From an uncultured Odoribacter sp. (lineage in GTDB: Bacteria > Bacteroidota > Bacteroidia > Bacteroidales > Marinifilaceae): a stretch of DNA of 13,736 nucleotides. This document shows, piece after piece, positions 7,345 through 13,736 of the stretch; position 1 is the first letter of the stretch, and every line of letters starts with the position of its first letter. A model generated the notes under the pieces. It did no database searches. It worked only from the letters and a program-made list of their open reading frames with translations, and was not told the DNA's origin. Both the position numbers and the translations under genes were made by a program. The stretch covers positions 1 through 13,736 of the forward strand of contig CAJKZL010000026.1 in assembly GCA_905204385.1 (NCBI GenBank), in the 5' to 3' direction.

Positions 7345-7389
7345 GCTTTGTTTTGCCCGTATCCCTAAAAGATAACGGACAAACAAAGC
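7345..7389. repeat. Long imperfect inverted repeat in the convergent intergenic region
   Basis: GCTTTGTTT (7345-7353) pairs perfectly with AAACAAAGC (7381-7389). Inside this, after one bulge and one mismatch, CCGT (7357-7360) pairs with ACGG (7375-7378). The loop is 14 nt (7361-7374). It lies between the convergent 3' ends of the dehydrogenase (7173) and the PKD-like gene (7429). It may protect 3' ends or terminate transcription in either direction, although the nearest plus-strand T-run begins about 20 nt further on. The pairing is seen directly; the role is inferred. Confidence 0.5.
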
Positions 7390-7428
7390 AATACAAGCAT
7401 ACCATATTTTTTCATCCGATAGATAAAA

Positions 7429-9123
7429 CTACATAGCATCCATAACTTTACCATTCTGATTCTTCCCATCCCGGTACCAGTTCTGCCATTTTATCAGAAT
7501 ATCCACAGGATAACCGGAAACTCCCCGGTAGATCATATCTCTTCCTTTGCTATCCTTCTTCACCTGATAATCGGCAACATCCAGATAAATCACATCTCCC
7601 TTCAGGTCATTTCCCGATCCCTCCGTATCGTTTCCATAGCGCGAAACCCCTAATACCAGCGTTTTCTCCGTACGCGACATATCGAAACAGGTGATCCGGG
7701 CATTTTCGTCATAACCCAGTGACGTCAACGAAAATACTTCAGCAGGCAAAATTCCTGACGCCCAACTGAAAACATTACCTGAAAACAGCTTTCCCCCGGC
7801 AGACACCAGATTATATTCCCGGGCCTTAAACTGATAAAAGTCGCTCGCCGCATTCATGATGTTTTCCGGCATATCCATTTGCACGACTAATTCAAAAGGC
7901 ACCTTCGCCACTTTATCCGTACCCACTCTTTCATCATTATTAGCAGGCAGCTTCAGTAAAAGGGCTTTAGCTTCTTCCCCTTTCGCCAGTACAGCAACAC
8001 AGTAATTCGGACGATTGGTGTGAGTGGCATAAATCAAACGGTAGCCCTCAAATGCAGGAATATCGGATTCCGGTATTTCAATAAAGCCCGTCCCCATTCC
8101 GCTAACGCATACAAAACGCCCGACCGTTTCATCAAACATCAATTTATAGTTGGAATATTCATAAGCCAAACTGGCAACGAAAAAATCACTTTCGGCAGGG
8201 GTCACCACGACGGGAGTAAATACCGGGGATAGCGAACCGCCATAAGGACTGGCTTTTCCGAGCAAGAAAGCAGAACATAAGCCTCCCGATTCCGTACGGG
8301 AATTAAAACTATACAATTTACCATCGGCAATAATGACAGCTACGGAAGTGCCTGTCATAAAATCTCCTCCCAGCGCCTCCCCCCATAATACCCAATTCAG
8401 CATTCCCCACCAGAAACCCTGAGGAAGAAACTCCGGGATAGAAGGTTTCGGGTAAACGATCTGACGTTGAAAAAACTGCTCGTCCAAATAGGTATTGTAT
8501 CCAAAATCCTCTAGGGTGGTATCAGCTATGGATTTCAACCCTTCCGCCGTCTGGACCAAAAGTCCGGAATAAGCTTCCACGGGAATATAATTACGATAGA
8601 GTTTCCGGGGATGAGTCCCTAAAGACATTCCTACCACACTTTCGTAATAATTCGCCACAAAATGGGAAGTGTCCGGCGCGATGCTCTTAAAAGACAGTTC
8701 TGCCTTTCCCTTGTAATTGCTCAACACTACGACGGCGTCCCCGGCCCGTTCACTGGTAATAAGCAAACGAAAAGGAAAATAAAACTTATTCCCCTGCACT
8801 TTATCGGTAATGATAAACCGGCAATTTTTATCCCCGTACGGCAGATTCACCCACATTTCAAGATTCATCTCCGTACTGACAATTTTTGCAGAAATTTCCC
8901 ATTCATAACTGAACTGTTCCGGGTCCGAATACCCATTGGCTTCGAAAATCGGACGAATCCGCAAGGTATCGAATTGAACGATGCGGATAACCGAGTCCAA
9001 TCCCTGAACCCGTTCTATCCGGTTGATTTCATGATAATCATAATTTCCCAGATCTTCATAACACGAAGACAAAAACACCAGGAAAAAACATAAAAGCATA
9101 CTTATATTCTTCATATCAATCAT
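7429..9123 (-). CDS. PKD-like family lipoprotein of a SusC/SusD cassette
   Basis: Predicted outer-membrane, probably surface-exposed, lipoprotein, last gene of the uptake operon. The signal peptide ends in FLSSC with the lipidated Cys at residue 21. The CYEDLGNYDYHEIN segment directly after it is typical of the Bacteroidetes PKD-like lipoprotein family (I recall PF16407) found beside SusD and DUF4843 genes. The N-terminal third looks like an Ig/PKD-like beta domain (FSYEWEIS near 70). The rest holds repeated short strands such as GKLYSFNSR and GGKLFSGN that may form a propeller-like fold; this is inference. A second ATG in frame at 9114-9112 (residue 4) would give a more typical signal peptide (MKNISMLL) and may be the true start. 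It begins 16 nt after the DUF4843 gene stops. No catalytic motif is visible; a ligand-binding role is inferred from context. Confidence 0.8.
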   Translation of the reverse strand: MIDMKNISMLLCFFLVFLSSCYEDLGNYDYHEINRIERVQGLDSVIRIVQFDTLRIRPIFEANGYSDPEQFSYEWEISAKIVSTEMNLEMWVNLPYGDKNCRFIITDKVQGNKFYFPFRLLITSERAGDAVVVLSNYKGKAELSFKSIAPDTSHFVANYYESVVGMSLGTHPRKLYRNYIPVEAYSGLLVQTAEGLKSIADTTLEDFGYNTYLDEQFFQRQIVYPKPSIPEFLPQGFWWGMLNWVLWGEALGGDFMTGTSVAVIIADGKLYSFNSRTESGGLCSAFLLGKASPYGGSLSPVFTPVVVTPAESDFFVASLAYEYSNYKLMFDETVGRFVCVSGMGTGFIEIPESDIPAFEGYRLIYATHTNRPNYCVAVLAKGEEAKALLLKLPANNDERVGTDKVAKVPFELVVQMDMPENIMNAASDFYQFKAREYNLVSAGGKLFSGNVFSWASGILPAEVFSLTSLGYDENARITCFDMSRTEKTLVLGVSRYGNDTEGSGNDLKGDVIYLDVADYQVKKDSKGRDMIYRGVSGYPVDILIKWQNWYRDGKNQNGKVMDAM

Positions 9124-9139
9124 TTTTCAAGGTTTAAAT

Positions 9140-9907
9140 TTATTCAACAGGTACCATTTCATCCATCAGAATATATTCGTTAGTCTCCGGATCGATCAAC
9201 CTCATGTCATTCAGATAATTCCTCAATATTCCGGCATATTTCAGCGAGATATCCCAATCGCTCACCGTCAATCCGTCGTCTTGTACGTCAAAGCGGCTGT
9301 CAAACCCGATCAAAGCCCTGAGCTTTTCGGGATGATAGTACCTGAAATACGTTTCTTTCGCTTTCCACCATTGAGGTTCGGCAAGATAATTATTGGCAAC
9401 CACTTTCAATTCTGTATTTTCTACCGTTCCCAGCCGGAAATCCGCTGTAGGTTCGAGCCGTAATATCAGATACTTATTCAATTGCTTGCGGAAACTGGGA
9501 TCCATATACCGACGGTAAAGGACAATCTTTAAAGTATCCGCCCATTGATTCGCCGGTAAAACGTGTACTTCAGGAATAGGATCGAAATCCTTACCGGCTT
9601 CCATAGTCGTTTTACCTTTACGGCACGATCCAGTATCCGCTACCACCACCCGGTATTGCCGGGCCTGTGTCGCCTGACGGCCATTGAAACAAACCACGAT
9701 TTTCAAGGTATCCGACTGTATGGCATCTTCTTTGCTCCCGAAAGAATAGGTCAAAGAATTGAAACCTACTTTCTTCCCGGCAGAATTATAGATAAATTCC
9801 TGAAAATAAACAGCATCCTCATTTCCATAAAAGGTGTCCAAATCATCGGAGCATCCCTGTGTCAAAACCCAAATGAGTCCCGCGCATAATATCGATAATG
9901 TCTTCAT
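9140..9907 (-). CDS. DUF4843 domain-containing lipoprotein
   Basis: A 255-aa lipoprotein of the DUF4843 family, a partner regularly encoded just after SusD in Bacteroidetes uptake loci; its biochemical role is not established. The signal peptide (residues 1-18) ends in LTQGC with Cys19. The following SDDLD is acidic, like the reported Bacteroides lipoprotein export signal, which supports surface exposure. DAVYFQ (31-36) and the later GKDFDPI (105-111) match the strand and loop pattern of the family, and LPANQWADTLKIVLYR (117-132) is a further beta-rich segment. The predicted fold is all beta in the N-terminal two thirds, with a Trp/Tyr-rich C-terminal helical part. It starts 15 nt after the SusD stop and ends 16 nt before the next start, so it is within the operon. 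Family assignment is from pattern memory. Confidence 0.8.
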   Translation of the reverse strand: MKTLSILCAGLIWVLTQGCSDDLDTFYGNEDAVYFQEFIYNSAGKKVGFNSLTYSFGSKEDAIQSDTLKIVVCFNGRQATQARQYRVVVADTGSCRKGKTTMEAGKDFDPIPEVHVLPANQWADTLKIVLYRRYMDPSFRKQLNKYLILRLEPTADFRLGTVENTELKVVANNYLAEPQWWKAKETYFRYYHPEKLRALIGFDSRFDVQDDGLTVSDWDISLKYAGILRNYLNDMRLIDPETNEYILMDEMVPVE

Positions 9908-9922
9908 AATCCAATGGTTTAA

Positions 9923-11368
9923 TTAATTTACATTCCTGTTTCCTGCTTCCTGCTCGCTTTCAGGCATAGGAAGTACAAAAACCTCATTGCTGGCCGGCAC
10001 ATCCCCCTTCGGGGTAGAGCGACGTATAATGTCGTGGTTCAAACGCTTATAAATGAAAAACATTTGTCCTTCGAATAAATATTCACGCCGCATCTCGGCA
10101 AGCAAAACCTCCTCATCAAAATTGCTCAATTTATAATCTTCGCCCTCGCCGATAAAACGCCGGGCTCTTAAATCTTCCACCCATTGCCGGGCTTTCTCCG
10201 GATCTTCCTGAAGATAACTTTCAGCGACAATGAGATACATCTCAGATAATTTTATCAAAGGCACTTTAGGTATGAAATGCTTGTTATTATTTTCAGACAT
10301 ATAATATTTCACCACTTGTACTCCGTCAATCCAGCGGGCTCCCCGGATGTCATTATTATTGCCGTCGAACATATCCGAAAGATAATTGGCGTACATTTGC
10401 AAATTACCGTTCATCGTGGGACCTGAGGCTACATAATGATTGCCTTTGGCATAAATCTTTATTTTCGGATTGCGTACCGAAAAGATATGTTCGTCCGAAA
10501 ATAAAACATCCCAATAATCGCGGCTTTCCGGAAAACTTTTACCATAATCCAGCAAAGCGAATTTATTACTGCCGATGACTTCCAGCGCGAGTTCGCGGGC
10601 TCGCTGCAGATCCCCGGCATCGTTCCGCGTGAGATAAATACGGGCCATTAAAGCTTTCACTGCATAGTAATTCATGCGTGCAACATACAAGTCTGCCTCG
10701 TCTTTGCTATTCCCTTCCAACGCATAAGGAACGACCTTTAAAATAGGGTCCTCTTCTAAAAGCGACAAAGCATCCTTCAAATCCGTCAGACAATCATCCA
10801 GGAACTCCTTACTGCTGCACAAAGCAGGCAAATCCACACCGAACACCCGGTTATAAGGCAATTTTCTGGCTTGTGGATCCTGCTGATAGGCAGGAGCATA
10901 CAACCGCCAGAGGTCAAAGTGCAGGAAAGCCCTCAGCGCCAAAGCTTCTCCCTTAATCTGTCGCCTTACCTCTTCCTTCATCACATCTCCCTGCTTTTGT
11001 TCCCAACCGAGAATGTTATTGACCATGGCTATGGTGTGATAACCGTCCGCCCACATGCTGTCAATAATAATCTTGGCCTTCTCGACCTTGTATTCATAAT
11101 CACAAAGTTCAGTATAACGATGATACATTCCAATGTAATCATAACTCTGTGCCATTACCTCCAAAGCGCCGAATGTCAGACGGGATCCGTACATTTCGGC
11201 TTTGGACATCTTACTATATACTCCTGCTAAAGCTTCCTGAAATCCCTGTTCCGATTTAAACAGCTTACTTTCTTCCACTTTGTTTACCAAATCGACATCC
11301 AACCAGTTCGAACAGGCCGAGAAAAGGAAAAGGAAGACCACCCGATTAATTATATTTGCTTTTTTCAT
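9923..11368 (-). CDS. RagB/SusD-family nutrient-uptake outer-membrane lipoprotein
   Basis: Surface lipoprotein that caps its SusC barrel and captures the substrate before TonB-dependent import. The signal peptide ends in FLFSAC with Cys19 followed by SNWLDV, the usual SusD N-terminus. Hallmark TPR-helix motif GEALALRAFLHFDLWRLYAP spans 140-159. The C-terminal SusD_RagB part shows KLSEMYLIVAESYL, then MRREYLFEGQMFFIYKRLN, and a final VLPMPESEQ. At 481 aa it is slightly short for the family but intact. It begins 25 nt after the SusC stop and is 15 nt from DUF4843. The substrate cannot be deduced from sequence alone. Related cassettes in Bacteroidales may serve peptides, glycans or metal chelates, so calling it starch-binding would be unsafe. 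The start is supported by MKKANIINR, a normal n-region. Confidence 0.93.
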   Translation of the reverse strand: MKKANIINRVVFLFLFSACSNWLDVDLVNKVEESKLFKSEQGFQEALAGVYSKMSKAEMYGSRLTFGALEVMAQSYDYIGMYHRYTELCDYEYKVEKAKIIIDSMWADGYHTIAMVNNILGWEQKQGDVMKEEVRRQIKGEALALRAFLHFDLWRLYAPAYQQDPQARKLPYNRVFGVDLPALCSSKEFLDDCLTDLKDALSLLEEDPILKVVPYALEGNSKDEADLYVARMNYYAVKALMARIYLTRNDAGDLQRARELALEVIGSNKFALLDYGKSFPESRDYWDVLFSDEHIFSVRNPKIKIYAKGNHYVASGPTMNGNLQMYANYLSDMFDGNNNDIRGARWIDGVQVVKYYMSENNNKHFIPKVPLIKLSEMYLIVAESYLQEDPEKARQWVEDLRARRFIGEGEDYKLSNFDEEVLLAEMRREYLFEGQMFFIYKRLNHDIIRRSTPKGDVPASNEVFVLPMPESEQEAGNRNVN

Positions 11369-11393
11369 TTCTTATCATTTAATCATATTTTAC

Positions 11394-13736
11394 TTAAAAG
11401 GTCACATTCAAGCCGGCCGTGAAGGTCCGGGCAAAAGGATATGCCGTACCACGTTCCTGTTTTATGGTGGAGATGCGGAATACATCCGTAGTGCTCAACA
11501 TCAGTTTAATCCGTTCCGCCCCGATCCGGGAAGCATACTTCAAAGGCAAATCATAAGACAGAGAGATGCTTTCCAGACTGAACAAGTTGTCATCCTGCAC
11601 TAAGCGGGTAGTCTGATAAGTATTTGTTTTCTCGTCGATACGACGGTACAAGGCATTGTCTCCCGGATTCATCCAGCGATCGTATAAGGCCCGCTTATCC
11701 TTATTCCTAACCCTTTGATAATGTTGCCAGTCATTTTCCACTTTATCAGCCAATGTCGAATTAAATTGCTTGCCGCCATACCGATAGCGAAACAACAGAT
11801 ACAGATTCATCCCTTTCCAGTTCAGGTTACTATTGATGTTCCCTTCTACTTTAGGCATCACATCCCCTACGTTCACCTTGTCCCGATAGTCATAAACAAA
11901 GGTATAAGACCCGTCTCGCTTTATAAAAACCTCATTCCCTGTAGCGGGGTCGATTCCCGCCGAACGGACAATCATCAAAGCCGATTGGGAGCGACCTTCG
12001 GCATATTCCCGATACACGCTTCCTCCCTTCAAATTCCCTTCCTTCCGTGCTTCCTCGTTCATCTTTTCCAATTCGTTAGACAACTTCTTGATTTTATTCA
12101 CATTTTTGAAAACTGCCAGAGTGATATTCCAATTCAGATCTTTTGCCCGGTTTTCAAGGATATTCACCCGCAAACGGCCTTCAATCCCTTTATTTTCCAA
12201 TTTCCCCAGATTCTCCGTATAACTATAAAATCCCGTAGACGGCGCAACGTCGATGGGCAGCAACAGGTTGTCAGTCATTTTGATATAAGCATCGGCATTG
12301 AGTTGCAGACGACCTTTCAGCAAGGTCCAGTCGGTCCCCAGATTATAAGCAATCGTACTCTGCCATTTCAATTTTGGATTTCCATACCCTTCAAGCATCA
12401 CTCCATAATATCCATTATATTCATTATCGAAATCATAAGTATAGGTTGTCATAGCCTGGGAAGAATTGAAATTCACACTTCCCGTACTTCCCACCGAAAA
12501 ACGGAGTTTTAAAGCATTTTTCTCATTCCAGCCGGTAAAATGTTCCTTATGCACATTCCAGGCAATCCCTGCCGACCAAAAGGAAGCAAAACGGGAATTG
12601 CGGCCGAACTTGCTGGAACCGTCGGTACGATAGGACAAATCGATAAAATAACGGTTGTCGTACCCATAATTGAAATTTCCGAAAAAACCAACCAAACGCG
12701 TTTTATCAAAACTACCCGAAGGAGTGGAATTATCTTCGAAAGCCGTCCCGGCACCGATAAAATCAATGGATTCGCTGACAAACCCGACAGCCTTATACCA
12801 GTCTGCACGGTCATCCGTCATCATCCAGTTGCCGCCTACCCCCACATTCACCACGTGTTTTCCGATGTTCTTAAAATAGGACAAAGTCATGTTGGCATCG
12901 ATTTTATTCGATTTACCGTTTTTGATATAATAACTTCCTTTCTTTTTTTCCGCATTTTCAATACTGGCCAACATATAAGCAAATTCCACGGACTTCGGCG
13001 ACAAAAATTTTTCCGATTTATCCAGCTGCTTTGTATAGCTAAAGCGTCCCTGCAAACGTAAACTAGGAACGATACGCCAGTCAATATTAAAATTATCCTG
13101 TAAAGAAGTATATTCATTGGTTTCAAAATTCGGCAAAGTAGCGTTGATCATCGGATTATAATCCCCGGACGAAAGCTTTTCAACCAAATTACCTTCCTCG
13201 TCATACATCCTGTCATAGGGGTTCTGCCCGGCCCAGGAAGAAAAATTCCCGTAAGGAGATTCTTCCCCTTTGACATTATCTACCAAAATATCATTCCGAA
13301 TAAAAAAGTCGTTGCCGATATTATACTGGAAAATCACGCTGATGCCGTAATTCTTACGTCCCGATCCTTTCATGACTCCTTTATCGCCGTTATACCTTAA
13401 ATCGATGCCATAGCGGAAGCTATCGTCCCCTCCTTCAAAGCTCAGGGAATAGCGTTGATTCAGCGAACGTTGCAAGGGTTTCGACAGCCAATAGGTATCT
13501 ACCCCCTCCAGCATGGCTTCCCAACGGCGATTGTACTCCATATCCTTCTGTAATCGGTCCTGCCAGGTATCCCCCCGGTAAGCGCCACTCAACTTTTCAT
13601 AGATCAGTTTTTCGCGGGCATTCATCAGATTATAATCCCGCAGATCGGGAATAGATACATTAAAATTCGCATTCCCGGTGATGCGGATTTCTCCAGCCCT
13701 CGGACGTATCGTCGTGATTAAAATCACCCCGTTGGC
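11394..13736 (-). CDS. SusC/RagA-family TonB-linked outer-membrane protein, C-terminal part (truncated by window edge)
   Basis: TonB-dependent outer-membrane transporter forming the barrel under SusD. The frame is open for 780 codons to the right edge, so the signal peptide, any carboxypeptidase-like or STN domain and most of the plug lie outside. The visible part begins with ANGVILITT, the conserved end of the SusC/RagA plug signature. Residues after it are barrel strands with alternating aromatic and polar residues (for example YFIDLSYRTDGSSKFG), loops rich in Asn/Asp, and a canonical barrel terminus ending GLNVTF. The TTDVFRISTIKQERG stretch near the C-terminus is a family-typical feature. 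It is the most upstream gene visible in the operon and is followed by SusD after 25 nt. The operon promoter and any sigma/anti-sigma regulator are beyond the window. The GTG at 13727-13725 is an internal Val codon, not a start. Confidence 0.95.
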   Translation of the reverse strand, partial: ANGVILITTIRPRAGEIRITGNANFNVSIPDLRDYNLMNAREKLIYEKLSGAYRGDTWQDRLQKDMEYNRRWEAMLEGVDTYWLSKPLQRSLNQRYSLSFEGGDDSFRYGIDLRYNGDKGVMKGSGRKNYGISVIFQYNIGNDFFIRNDILVDNVKGEESPYGNFSSWAGQNPYDRMYDEEGNLVEKLSSGDYNPMINATLPNFETNEYTSLQDNFNIDWRIVPSLRLQGRFSYTKQLDKSEKFLSPKSVEFAYMLASIENAEKKKGSYYIKNGKSNKIDANMTLSYFKNIGKHVVNVGVGGNWMMTDDRADWYKAVGFVSESIDFIGAGTAFEDNSTPSGSFDKTRLVGFFGNFNYGYDNRYFIDLSYRTDGSSKFGRNSRFASFWSAGIAWNVHKEHFTGWNEKNALKLRFSVGSTGSVNFNSSQAMTTYTYDFDNEYNGYYGVMLEGYGNPKLKWQSTIAYNLGTDWTLLKGRLQLNADAYIKMTDNLLLPIDVAPSTGFYSYTENLGKLENKGIEGRLRVNILENRAKDLNWNITLAVFKNVNKIKKLSNELEKMNEEARKEGNLKGGSVYREYAEGRSQSALMIVRSAGIDPATGNEVFIKRDGSYTFVYDYRDKVNVGDVMPKVEGNINSNLNWKGMNLYLLFRYRYGGKQFNSTLADKVENDWQHYQRVRNKDKRALYDRWMNPGDNALYRRIDEKTNTYQTTRLVQDDNLFSLESISLSYDLPLKYASRIGAERIKLMLSTTDVFRISTIKQERGTAYPFARTFTAGLNVTF

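Noticed and set aside
11715..12512. 265-codon ORF antisense to the SusC gene
   Set aside because: Its Ile/His/Phe-rich composition is typical of a reverse reading of barrel strands. SusC motifs on the minus strand explain the region.
13725..13727. GTG as the start of the SusC gene
   Set aside because: The reading frame stays open to the window edge and the preceding codons complete the plug signature ANGVILITT, so this is an internal Val.
1..13736. A novel defence, mobile-element or CRISPR-type system
   Set aside because: No nuclease, integrase, transposase, reverse transcriptase, toxin or repeat-spacer pattern was seen; nearly all sequence is explained by known envelope, tRNA-modification and uptake families.

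Overview
The window looks like a chromosomal segment from a member of the Bacteroidales, possibly near Odoribacter/Butyricimonas. The evidence is a SusC/SusD-type outer-membrane uptake cassette, Bacteroidetes-style promoter boxes (TAnnTTTG), no recognisable Shine-Dalgarno sequences, lipoproteins with acidic residues after the lipidated cysteine, and a Bacteroidetes-type TamB. The genus is an inference from general resemblance; no search was possible.

Layout, left to right. (1) Positions 1-423, minus strand: the first 141 codons of ornithine aminotransferase (rocD), cut by the left edge. (2) A 166-bp spacer holds an unusual purine-rich array in a 7-nt register, with a G-quadruplex-capable segment. 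The first repeat unit supplies the stop codon of the next gene. (3) About 590-5068, minus strand: a TamB/AsmA-like envelope protein of about 1500 residues that has no ATG start in its open frame. (4) Positions 5069-5177: a compact divergent promoter region with one TAnnTTTG box per direction and two short dyads. (5) Plus strand: tsaD (tRNA t6A synthesis), then 40 nt later an NAD(P)-dependent D-2-hydroxyacid dehydrogenase, probably one transcription unit. (6) Positions 7174-7428: a convergent intergenic region with three possible hairpins, one a plausible minus-strand terminator. (7) Positions 7429-13736, minus strand: the end of a tightly packed nutrient-uptake operon in the order SusC (cut by the right edge), SusD, a DUF4843 lipoprotein and a PKD-like lipoprotein, with gaps of 15-25 nt.

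The SusC barrel and SusD lid should form an outer-membrane TonB-dependent importer, with the two small lipoproteins as likely accessory surface binding proteins. No degradative enzyme or regulator lies in the window, so the imported substrate cannot be named. TamB, TsaD and the dehydrogenase are housekeeping or metabolic genes.

I did not find a clear new defence, mobile or RNA-based system. There are no tRNA or rRNA genes, CRISPR arrays or insertion sequences. The points most worth a second look are the missing ATG of tamB, the tamB/tsaD divergent promoter with possible near-leaderless tsaD, and the heptad/G-rich array between tamB and rocD.
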